In this document: piece after piece, positions 46,912 to 57,590 of the stretch
Layout of the letters: every line of letters begins with the position of its first letter
Position numbering within the stretch: the first letter of the stretch is position 1
Source of the DNA: Stenopsyche tienmushanensis
Taxonomy: Eukaryota; Arthropoda; Insecta; Trichoptera; Stenopsychidae
Direction of reading: 5' to 3'
NCBI GenBank assembly: GCA_008973525.1
Contig: WACJ01000523.1
Location: 1,798,001 to 1,862,000 of the forward strand
DNA length: 64,000 nucleotides
Made by a program: the position numbers and the translations under genes
Notes under the pieces: generated by a model
Seen by the model: the letters and a program-made list of their open reading frames with translations, nothing else
Database searches by the model: none
What the model was told of the DNA's origin: nothing

Positions 46912-47144
46912 TGTGTGCAAGTTTTTTGTGGCAAATGAGACAAGATGGGAGGCCATCTGAGTTGAATATGAAAGCGAACGACTTCGTCCAATCCCGATTG
47001 AATTCTCAATGCTCTTCTTCAGTTCTTCTCCTTTTTTGAGTGGATGCCATGCTTGGAGTACAACTGTGATAAAGAGCCGCAGCTTCAGGTCCAAAGAGCC
47101 GCATGTGGCTCGCGAGCCGCAGGTTGCCGACCCCTGGTCTACGG

Positions 47145-47714
47145 CGTCCAGAATTATTGAAACGTCAATTTTTTTCGACGCATTCTTGCATTTGAATGTG
47201 AGCGCCATTTTGTCTAGTGCTGTGTTGCAACGGCGAATATGATAACATGTCTGTCACTGTGGAAGAAAAATGTGATCTCATTTTTTAATGCTGATATTTT
47301 TTTGCTAATATTTAATTATCGATCGTTTAGAGCGCATAAAATGTTTAATCTAATTAGACTCGCTTGACCCGCTATTCAATTTTCTGTTTTGATTAGGGTC
47401 CGAGCGAAAAGTTGCCGTGCAATTCTTACTTTCAGTAGACGTTAAAATTAACTGCTTTGAAGAAGATCTATTAATTTAATCAATATTCATGATTTTTTAA
47501 ATACATTTTCATATTTGTAAAATGAGTATCACACATTTTTACATCTGCGGACCAATAATACTGAAATAGAAATGGCTATTTATGTGACAGATGTACATAA
47601 CTATAACTAACATATATACATACAACAGTCTGATACATTGAAATTTAATAAAAACAATGGATTTTTTCAACAAATTATTGCAAAATCTGCTGTTGCATCT
47701 TTGCTAATACAAGA
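47145..47714. other. Intergenic; nothing recognised
   Basis: AT-rich sequence between the hAT element and the next mariner. No gene is seen. Confidence 0.5.
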
Positions 47715-48322
47715 AATGTTCAGAAAGTAAGTGTACTGTGATCATAGCGGGCAATGGTTTTTTTTAAATAATAAGTGATACTGTCTGAGTCAAAAGACAG
47801 TTGTCAAAAATTCAAAACCACAATTTCGGGCAAAAATATCATAGCCTCAGTGTTTTGGAACCGAAAAGATATAATTTTACTGGAATATCTACCTCAAAGG
47901 GATCAATGCACAACATTATTATAATACCCTAAAGCACTCAAAATGCGCATTCAAAATAAAAGGAGGGGAATGCTGAGGAGAGGAGTCTCCTTGTTGCACG
48001 ACAACGCCCGTCCTTACACAGCCTCAGCCATCAAGGTGCTCTTGGACTCATTTGGTTGGGATGTTTTGAACCACTTTCCCGTATTTCCCAGACTTGGCGT
48101 CTTCAGATGATCATCTTTTTACCTTTATGAAGTTACACATGGGTGGAATTAGCTTTTCAACCGACGAGCAAGTGCAGATAGAGGTTCTGAATTGGCGAAA
48201 AGAGCTGGCGGGAGAGTTCTATGAGGAAGGCATAAAAGTATCACGACTCACCACATGCATTGAATGACACGAAAATGATGTGAAAAATATAAAAATCTAG
48301 TACACTTACTTTCTGAATATAC
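47715..48322 (+). mobile_element. Internally deleted mariner
   Basis: The ends GTTCAGAAAGTAAGTGTACT (left) and ATTCAGAAAGTAAGTGTACT (right, minus strand) are inverted repeats. The interior encodes, in shifting frames, a mariner C-terminal half: RGVSLLHDNARPYTASAIKV, LLDSFGWDVLNHFP and EVLNWRKELAGEFYEEGIK. Not functional. Confidence 0.85.
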
Positions 48323-48578
48323 CTCGGATGTAGAATACTTTTGGCTGCAGTGCTGTCTCTAACAGACAATGTGCTACATTCACGTTCAGTCTATTCCTTT
48401 ATTTCGATTTTATTAAGGATATAGACGAAAATTCTTTTTCGCATGAATAGGTTGCTGATAAATTTATAGCTTTACAGCTTAAATATGGATATTCATCTTT
48501 CATCTGTTATCCAAAACTAAGGCAATGTGAATGTTTGTGTCCGAATAACAGAGTGGTATCCAAAGACAACTCTATTAA

Positions 48579-48746
48579 CATTTCCTTGACTATGATGCAT
48601 TTAGTACAACTCGACTCTAATAATGGGAATATCGATATGGAATATAATAGATACGAGGTTTAGAATTTTTCAGAATTTCATATGGTGTACCAAATACATA
48701 TCATAGTAGCGCGCGGGTGTTTTTTGTTATCACAGTAAGAGAAAGG
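48579..48746. mobile_element. 168-bp piggyBac-like MITE
   Basis: TTAA flanks both sides (48575-48578 and 48747-48750). The ends CATTTCCTTGACTATGAT and CCTTTCTCTTACTGTGAT (right, minus strand) are inverted repeats. The left half matches the copy at 33039-33175. Confidence 0.75.
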
Positions 48747-48750
48747 TTAA

Positions 48751-49590
48751 TTTTTATCTTTCTCTGCTCATAAGAGTACATGAAATGATGTCCTCCATGA
48801 AAGGATTATTAATCCAAAGATTTCCTTTACGAGGATCTTTATTTTCTGGACATTAGTGATTTAATTTTAGTACCAATGTCTTCAAATGTTGCCTTATTAC
48901 ATTTAAAACACCTTTTTTGTTGACGTCAGCAGTACTTAAAAATTATTATTGTACTTGTACTTGACAATCCTAAAGAACCAGCTTCTTTTTAAATGCATCA
49001 ATCTTATTTCTCAGTTTAAAACTATTTGCACAAAACCCTTGCAGAGAAAGATTAAAGTCTAGTAGAGCCGAGTTTCTCTTTTACAAAATGTTTTGCTTCT
49101 TCCCTTAATTTAAAGAGACATGTAATAACCTTTTCTTGTCAAAGGGCGGCAGATTGTCAAAAGGAACTCGGCAGTAATCAAAGCGAACCATGAGGCTTAA
49201 TTATCAAAACAAGTGACTACTAAAGCAAACGCCTAGTACGAGTAACTGGGTACCAAAGCCCGACGGAGGAAGATCTCCTCGGACAACCAAGTTCGATTCT
49301 ACACTCCGATGAAGGAGCATCTCCTCAGACGACCAGCTTAATAGTGTGATTATCTTGTATTAGAGCATACCGCATGAAGATTCGGAATTTCAGTTAGTCA
49401 AAGATCGTCCGTGATTAAAGACAGCTTCACTGAAATATTTAACAAGTTGGCCTATTTTAAATCAATCTTCAATTGTCTCTAAATATGTAGTTACTGTTGC
49501 TATGCTTATATTGATTTTTATGACTTTCAACAGGATGGCGTCAATAAAAGATGATTGCATATTTACCAGACCGCAACCCGGCGAAAGCAG
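48751..49590. other. Intergenic; nothing recognised
   Basis: It contains two imperfect copies of an AAG(A/C)ATCTCCTC motif at 49268-49330 but no gene. Confidence 0.45.
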
Positions 49591-49599
49591 CGTGTGGGT

Positions 49600-49770
49600 T
49601 TAACAAACCATGTATAGACCCACGCTACATTGGTGTCAGAAGTGGAATGTAATGTCGTGATGTCAAGAAATAGCACCGATGGATTAAAAAAGTAAGGAGA
49701 ACGGTTTTAGGCTGTTCGAACGGCGAAGTCTCCGTGGCTAGGTACTACAAATGACCAAACCGATACGAGT
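49600..49770 (+). mobile_element. LTR end plus primer-binding site, and R1 scrap
   Basis: GACCCACGCTACA ends an LTR and TGGTGTCAGAAGTGG (49631-49645) is a clear tRNA-Leu primer-binding site. At 49700-49755 a piece of the R1 3' repeat follows (GGCTAGGTACTA, as at 14180). Confidence 0.6.
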
Positions 49771-49870
49771 ACCATGAGGAAGGGGTAGCCCCTGCAGTCT
49801 GTCATCTGCTGCAACCCCCTTCAAACTGAGGTTGGACTCGTGTTGCAGTTAACCCGCGATAGTATTCTTT

Positions 49871-51049
49871 TGAACTTAGATTAACCCAATCTTTTCTCCT
49901 CCAACGCACTTTGGGTGCACGTGGTCTGAAGCTGATCTTCTTGGCGAATCCTCGTCTCCTCTGGAGGGTACGGAGAAAACGGGCTGAGCGCCCGGATGCT
50001 CTGCGCGTAGTGTTTCCCGTGGGGCTAAAAGATCAGTGGACGACAACCTTTGTTTAGTGTTGTCCATATGGTGGGATATGTAGGGAACAATTACACAGGT
50101 TTATTGCCAACAATTAGAAGTTTTGCATCAAAATTTAAAAGAAAAATTGGGAAGTGTTACCACATTCATCGGACTTTGCCCCCGTTGGATTTCCATCTTT
50201 ACAGGCTCGTTGAGGACAGTGAGTAAATGAATAATGAAGGGAATTATAAATTTGATTGTTATTTATACATTTGAACTTGTTTCACTAAATACGCGAATAT
50301 TTTTGGGTCCCCCCAATACTATAATAATACCATGAAACGCACCCTCATTTTCACCATCATTAGCTAGATTTATATCCAAATATTGTCATTGAATCATTAG
50401 ATTAACGTATTAATTTTAAGGTCATTTATTATTTTTCGTAGTATAATAAAAGTTGTCAGTTTCCCTCCAAATTATTATAGTGACCTTGCTATAAAGTCCA
50501 ATTAATATTCTAAGCCTCTGAGGTAAAGTTTAACCTACTTTTCGTTTTATATACTTCTTAAAACACAATATCATAAGGATGTCAACTTGATTATCCTCAT
50601 ATTGAGGGACGAACAATGAATGTTTTCGTTTTTACCATGGCGTTATTGAGGTGCTCCATGGCAATATTAGCATATTTTTAATAATATGATTTCGATGCTA
50701 AAATAAAGAGCGGTGTATAAATAAGCAACAGTTTTTTTTGTGTATGATATAATGTTTTTCATAAGCCTATAAATACCGGGCGCACAAATCTGTGCGTTTC
50801 GCCATTTAGACTTTATTTATGTACACGCCTTTGTTTTGTCTGAAATAGTTCTTATATGCCCATGTTTTTAATTTCTGGCAAACAATCAACATTCGCATGT
50901 ATATTCATCATTCCTCAGGGTTTTCTAAATAAAAATTGGGATAATTTACAGTTAGTAATTACAGAGGGATAATCTCGAATCATATAATATTAATGTATTT
51001 GCTGTTGTAAATGTATATTTTGTCATTGAAAATTAACATGAGAGTTCGT
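49871..51049. other. Intergenic; nothing recognised
   Basis: Short ORFs only, including one on the minus strand at 49876-50067 with no family resemblance. Confidence 0.45.
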
Positions 51050-51230
51050 CATGTCAGCGGTCCGAACAGCGGACCGATTGGACACACAGATCTTGTGGAC
51101 ACTCCGTTCTCTTTTAGGGGTTTTTGCGCATTTTCTGTGATCTGCACCATCATGGAAGCTCCTTCAGAGACTAACTTACAAGGGTAGTTCACACCAAATG
51201 AGGTCACCAAATAAGAACGAATCTAGACTT
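51050..51230. repeat. hAT-internal repeat copy
   Basis: Contains GTCAGCGGTCCGAACAGCGG and GGACCGATTGGACACACAG, the inverse of a stretch in 35690-35800 and 60890-60960. A shorter copy lies at 22230-22290. A hairpin-forming GGTCCG/CGGACC core recurs in all copies. Confidence 0.55.
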
Positions 51231-52855
51231 TTCTTATCCATAAAAACTATATATTTATCTATATTACTAATTTATGTTGCTATTTTTATAGTTATAAAAT
51301 CTAGCTAATTTCTCCCCGGCGCTCAGAGCGCAAATGGCCACTTAAATTTAAGAATGAGCATGTCCTTGTGGACATGAATATTAACTTTAGGTTATGCACA
51401 CTGCTGTGCATTTTTTGAACTCGGGTCAATTGAGGGTCCCAATGTTCCTTTGTCTCAGATGTAAAGTGATGGACCAATGTTTCATCCTGGATTGATGCAA
51501 AAAATTGACTTTATTGCTGTGAAACATAGCCAAACACTCGATTGAAACATCATCACGACGCTGTTTTTATTATATTGTGAGCAAACGCGGCACCCATCTT
51601 GCGCACAGCTTTCTCAAGTCCAAATTTTTAGTCAATATGCGATGTACAGCATTTTTTATTTATTTTTATAGGTTATTTCACACTTGTTGTTAGGTTCCGA
51701 TTTGTATATCGAATATATCAAAAAGGTCGTGCTTTCTTCCATGACTTAGATCATAGGCTCCCAAACTTTTTTGATTGGCAGACTCCCTGCTTTCCTGATA
51801 TTGATTAGCAAATTCTGATATTCTGATATGCGCGGTTTTCTATAGCGATTTCACTATTACGCGACATCATTTCAGAGAACGGCCTAGTTTTAGATCTGGA
51901 ATCGACCCCTGGGGGTCGATATAGACAAATTTGGACTGATTTAGACGAATGCGTAAAAACATGATGACTGTGAATTAAATGAATGAGTGACATAAGTAGG
52001 TAAAGTGTAGGAAGGCTCTTTGCCATAAATAGTTAAATGAGATTGACGATTCGTTCGATTAATCACAGGATTTTTGCATCGATCAGTGAACTTATGGATT
52101 TTTTTTGGACTACTGCCTACGTATTATGAACTGTGTAATTACGAATTCAAAAAAATCTACATTGCCCTCCACATATGCTGAAAATAGGATAAAAATATTG
52201 CAATATGAATTTTTAGGTAGAAGATGGTCAATGAATCCAGTTATTGATCGCTTCAGTATTTACTTGATTAGATCCCTGAAATCAGGCCAAATTTTGATCG
52301 ATAAATATGAACATTTGTTTGGGTTCTGTTAAGTTGTTTTTGTATCAAAGTTGTGACTTATTGTCTTATTGAAAATGAATAAAAAGTTGCAAAACATTAT
52401 GGAATGTAATACTGACCCAGTTATATATCAAGGTTTGAGACAAATTTTGAATACTGGTTATGGAATAACATCCCGGATTATAATTTAGGTATGTTTTTAA
52501 AATGCGCATATTTAATATGACATTAAATTTCTACTTTCATTTCCTTCGTCTTACGTTTGTTGTTGTTGTTCATAATCGTTATTCAGACGCAAGGACGTCG
52601 TGTACATGTTTTCAAAAATATCAATTTGTTCACGAATGTTTACAATGTTTGATTTGCAAAAAACCGCATTGCCATTAATCAATGATAATTTACATATCGG
52701 ATGCATTTCAGCGTTTGAAATTGAATGTAAAAGCTTCACGAGCGCGTTGCAGAGAGCCGTGCGCAGCTACTCAACGTCAAACTAGACTCAAAACTGTATA
52801 ACATGTTTTTCCCCACAATACAAATTCATTATCACAATTATTATATCAAAAACTG
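51231..52855. other. Intergenic; nothing recognised
   Basis: No coding exon, transposase or terminal repeat was recognised. Confidence 0.45.
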
Positions 52856-52995
52856 ACATCGATCGCTTCTTGCGCGTGCACCGTTGACGATTTGATTGGC
52901 CTTGGTCGCGGAAGGGCGTCCTACCCGCGGCCAGATCTCTCTCTTGGTTATTTATATTTATTTATAGCGCTCCCACTCCCGCACTTCAAGAGCTT
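52856..52995 (+). mobile_element. LTR fragment
   Basis: GATCGCTTCTTGCGCGTGCA, then CCGTTG, matches the interior of the LTR at 34258-34290. The AGATCTCTCTCTTGG stretch matches its later part. Internal deletions are evident. Confidence 0.6.
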
Positions 52996-53204
52996 GCCTT
53001 TCTTTCTTTTTATGCTAAGGCAAGGCCTTAAAAATTTGAGTATTGAGGATACTTAAGAATTAATAATAGAAGAAGAGACTGATCAAAGCAAATTTGGTTG
53101 TGCAAACTGGCATAACCGAGAGATGGAAACAGTGAAATTGTACCATATTGTCTGGCATTATAGTAGTTACTGCCAATTATTTACATAGGGCATCCACTTG
53201 GTGC

Positions 53205-54190
53205 AGTCAAAAATTGTGTTGAGCGTCATTGGTGGTTGCTCCACAATGATGACATTCTGGATAGTCTGGAGATAGTTGCCGAAACATCCATGTCTGCTCC
53301 ATTTTCCTGATGCCTGGGATCAAGTGGTGAGTCCAACGTCCTTTGTATCTCCCCCGTGTGTTCCCGTTTGTCAGGCCTGTCCCTCTTGTGCCAGCAGATC
53401 TATAGACGGCGACCACCGAATGCCACCACTGTGGAGCTGAGGTGGATGATGATGGTGTTTGAATGCTAAGCTTGGGAAGAAGAGCGGGGAATACTCCGCA
53501 CCTTCATAGGCGATGAACGAGTGTCGAAGGAAGAAATGATGGATTCGATCATAGAAAATGAAGAAGAATGGATGGCTGGAGAAACTCTGTCTCCGAGGTG
53601 TTCATATCCAAAGAGGATGCTGAAAGGATAAGACGACGAGCAGCCACGACTGCTCAGAGTTATTAAACCGATCAAGGTAAGTAAGGTGGGTATTTTAAGC
53701 CTGTGTCATGCTTGGAAAATGCCTAACGTTTGCACGATAAGAGATGGACAAGGAGGCTTTTTAGTGTGTAAACGGTTAAATCTTGAATCCCATACTACTG
53801 CTGGGTACGGGCCCGGCAGTTTTTGTAAAAATAATATTCCTTGCGTAAAAAAGGTTTATAGGCGGCATGGCAGTAAGCACCAGTATGGCGTCTTCTGACA
53901 CCGCCGGGTATGCTGTAGCCACTAAGTGTGCTTCTTCGCTGAAATCTGGTTATGTTGAGTCTAGCTTTTTCGATTTTCATTGTGGACCGAGTGGACTACG
54001 TCGTTGTAGAGCTTTCGTCTATGAATTTTAGGTCCCTTTGATATTGGACATTGGACAGATCTTCAGCAACCTGGGTCGCCTTAGCTGCCGCTTTCTCCGT
54101 ATGCTCTACGAATCAGAGTTTGTCATCCATTAAGTTTTGTGTGCTACAAACTCAAGTCCTGCCAGATTTTTTAGCTTGGGACAAATTTTG
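53205..54190. mobile_element. R1-like LINE fragments in opposite orientations
   Basis: Three pieces: 53205-53416 on minus (KGRWTHHLIPGIRKME, CHHCGATTNDAQHN); 53415-53690 on plus (CHHCGAEVDDDG, KEDAERIRRRAATT); 53795-54190 on minus (EHTEKAAAKATQVAEDL, KIEKARLNITRFQRRS). The first two abut head to head near 53416. Confidence 0.75.
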
Positions 54191-55642
54191 ATATTTAGCC
54201 CTCGATATGCGCCGCGGTTTCCGCGGATTATAAGTTTTTCAATTGAAGATTGGTGTTAGAAAAGTAAAACCGTATATTTCATAAAAAAAAAGCATATTTC
54301 TTGAATATCTTGAATTACGCAGTGGGTCAAAAGCTTTTTGTGCTCCCCTAAAATGTATGAGGACTCCTGAACATTTGAGACTAGAAGCGTGCCCCTTCTG
54401 CGCCAAAAATTGGTTTCAAGCGTTCTTCGTGCTATGACTTCCTTTTAAACTGTCTCTGCGAGATAAATCTGTCAATCGAGCTAAATAATCGCATTATCAA
54501 TATATTTCCGCTCCAAATGTCTCTTAAACGTGTCAAAGAATTAAGGACAACACTAGTAGGTGTTAATTCATAAAAAAGGACCGGAAAAAATGATAGATTG
54601 CCGATTCAGCAGCGAAGTGCAAGAGCTACAGAATCACGAGCGACCTCGGCTCGATTGTCACCTGCTAAACAATTTAATAACCCAAGTTTGACGATAAGAT
54701 CGCAGACTTTTAAATGCAGCCAGACGATTAACATGGCGCCTGTGCCACAACGAGTAAAGGTCACCACAATCAAGCCTCCTTCAGAACAACAAAACCACAT
54801 CCTACGATTTATTTTGCGGTCCCTTGCATCGCCACTTATTGAACGCACGAGTCTTGCAGGGGGGGCAAAAAACTGTTCAATTATATCTTAATCATTGCCC
54901 AATTGTGATAATAGACAGAATTGATTGGTTCAACAAGTGAATTCGTGATTTGAAAATGGGTCACTTGGTATGTACTTTTTTTCAATATTGACATTCGTCT
55001 CTTGAGTCGTGACCTGACCGACCTGACTTCAGGGTCGGTTCAACGATCACTCCTTTTACCGTTTACTCCACATTTTTGATGCTATCTTAGAATAATGGAC
55101 AGGTTGCGAAAGATCGAACCTTTTCGTGTGACTTTTTAATTAATCGATCGCAACTGCGGGATCAAATTTCAAGATCTCGGTCGAGGCGCTTAAAAACTGC
55201 AGAAGGGATCCATTCAAGAGCATGATATCGTAAATACAAAAATTTAGGGATCCTCAAAAAGTATTTTATTCTCCGCGTTGTTCAAATTATTTAAGAGATT
55301 TCCCAAAGAATAAGATCATCTTTCAATTGAAAAACTGGGTCATTATCTGCCCTGATGCCGCGTTATAGTGAAATCGTTAAAGGAAACCAACGTGCATATT
55401 GAGGGTCGATGTTTAGAATTTGTTCCAGACTGAATCCAGGGGGGCTCAAAATTAAGGGTCACATGTTTTGATATACGTATGATTAGGTTATTACACACAA
55501 ACGTTCGGAATTCATAAGTAAGCAATATATTATTTGAACCCTTATATTGCCTCGTCCCGGTTTCGGAACTTTTTATTCATAATTGAGTCGCATGTGATAA
55601 AATCTGGTATCTTAAGTGTTTAATTTAAAAATAGTTATCCGC
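54191..55642. other. Intergenic; no supported gene
   Basis: A 97-codon plus-strand ORF (54598-54891) has no recognisable domain and unremarkable flanks. I do not call it. Confidence 0.45.
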
Positions 55643-56170
55643 ACAAGGTGTATCCCAAAAGTCATGAAATATATGTTTTTTTAAAAAGATTTATAGACAA
55701 TGTGGGTACAATATGATAATATTCTTCACCTCATTCAGAGCTGTTGTCACGGCCGCTTGGATAGCCTTAATGCTATCAAAACGGTGTCCTTTGAGTGCGG
55801 TTTTGATCCTTGGGAATGCCAGGAACTCACAGACGCTTAGAGATATCATTGTGATAATGCAGCATCCAGGTAATCCCTTTTCCTTGATCATTCCAGGGCA
55901 TCCACGTAATGGACAGCGTCGGCTGTCTGTCCTAGAGGTAGTAAACTCTTTGTGGACCATACCCTTTATGTCAAAAAAGACAATCAATATTATCATCCTG
56001 ACCTTCTTCGGGGACACGGGGACAAGGGTGCAATAAATCAGCTATCCTGGTTCTGCTGATGCACTGTAAAGATAAAAGTCCCGCTCACTTCATCCAACCG
56101 GTTCGAATATGTTGCTACCAGTAGGGAGATGGCATAAAATATGTTTCATGACTTTTGGGATGCACCTTGT
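55643..56170 (-). mobile_element. Internally deleted mariner
   Basis: 30-bp inverted ends (ACAAGGTGTATCCCAAAAGT at the left, ACAAGGTGCATCCCAAAAGT at the right, minus strand). The minus strand encodes SPKKVRMIILIVFFDIKGMV followed, after a deletion, by FLAFPRIKTALKGHRFDSIK and AIQAAVTTALNEV, mariner transposase pieces. Confidence 0.85.
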
Positions 56171-56676
56171 ATGAATTTATTTATTAGAATTGGTTGTTTC
56201 ACTTTTAGTTTCTCCTGCATATTTTCAATTTCATGTCATGCGATTCAGCCTTAATAGCTTTCCCTAATTTTACAAAGGATTTATTTGTTCACCCTGCATT
56301 AAGCATGCGCCCTTTTCGGTGCATTGAAAGCTTTGGTTAGTGTTTTGAAAATTCATCTATGTTCAACCACTGCTCTGATATTTTCCTCTCGTCGTATAAA
56401 AACCATTTTTCATAGATGCAATTCCAATGGACTCAGTTTTTGGGATACAGTGTATCCCACTCCATCCTCCATCCTCTCGATTATCCTTCTTCCTTCCTTT
56501 CTTCAGTGACGGTTTCCTATTTGATTAATCTGATGATTTTTTGTTTCTAAAGAAGAGCACTATGTAGAGAAATAAGATACTCCATTTGTATTTTATACAT
56601 CACTAATAAATTTGTACAGCAAAATTATATTTGAATCCTCTTGTACGAGCGCTTTTCTTAAACTGTTAAATGGCAT

Positions 56677-56746
56677 GACGTATATATACGTCCAATGTAA
56701 ACAGGTTCGAAAGCGTCGAAATTGGTTAGGACGTATATATACGTCC
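56677..56746. repeat. Duplicated perfect palindrome
   Basis: GACGTATATATACGTC at 56677-56692 and GGACGTATATATACGTCC at 56729-56746 are each self-complementary and 36 bp apart. They lie about 150 bp downstream of the GH18 stop codon. Function unknown. Confidence 0.6.
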
Positions 56747-57590
56747 TCGAAATATATGTTGATTCTTAAAGTTTGTTGTAGTAGTAATATTTGGTTTTAT
56801 ATACAATAATTATACACGTTTATTATGTAAATATAAATGTATATTACACTTTAAAGTCATGATTTATGCATACAATTTTAGCTAAAATATGTTTAAGCAT
56901 ACGAATCCATTATATGTATTGTATCGCTGAGAGATTTTTCCTGCTGGGCTATCACCATACCTTCATTTATTGTCTTCAGCAATGGAAAAACTACTTTTTC
57001 TGCTTTATTTTTCGTTTGCATCAAGTTCAGAAATTTATGCAAGCCTTCGTATCCTGAAATGCAATCATATGAATATGTGCTGCGTTTATTTACTTCAAAA
57101 TAGTGTTAATTGTTTTTACCAATTTTGAGAACTGCGTTTGAATAATTGGGACTCTTTTGTAGCAATTGATGGCTTTTTATAAAAACGTCAAAAGCCTTTG
57201 GGTTTGTATAACAATCTCCGTGGAAATCATCTGCATCTATACTCCACACCATCACTCCGGCAAGGTTTTTATTTGTGGCAAATCTATGGATATTATTTTT
57301 TTTAAATTTTTAAATAAATATAAATTTTAAGAAGCTAAATAAATGCTTGAAAAAAAAATCGGCAAGTATTTATGACTCGACCTAATATTTATATGATTTT
57401 TTTTGAAAACACACCTAACTTTTTCAATTATGGACTGTTGATTCTCGAACGAAACAATCCAATCTTCTTTGAAAACGTACGGCGTAAGCGTAGTATTATC
57501 CCACATTGGTATCCAATCCGTTGGTGGATTCAATATCAAAGAACAGACCTAGCAATATTTACAATGAATTACAATATAAATGCATTTGTA

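Larger units (their letters stand above)
39973..47136. mobile_element. 7.2-kb hAT non-autonomous element carrying a satellite array
   Basis: The left end is CAGGGGTCGGCAACC and the right end is GGTTGCCGACCCCTG, a perfect 15-bp inverted pair. The 8-bp flanks are identical: GTCTACGG at 39965-39972 and 47137-47144. Subterminal GAGCC/GGCTC-rich motifs are typical of this widespread hAT end type. No transposase is present. The interior holds a Harbinger-like MITE (40574-40784) and a ~6-kb tandem array (40926-46911). The arms outside the array are about 950 bp and 225 bp. Confidence 0.92.

Noticed and set aside
40926..47039. Dozens of long, similar open frames on both strands (60-181 codons)
   Set aside because: They all derive from a stop-poor tandem repeat, appear in several frames, start at arbitrary ATGs and have no domain. 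They are repeat artefacts.
49876..50067. 63-codon minus-strand ORF
   Set aside because: Composition is unusual but no family or splice context is seen.
54598..54891. 97-codon plus-strand ORF
   Set aside because: No recognisable domain, no splice partners, and an equally long antisense ORF overlaps it.
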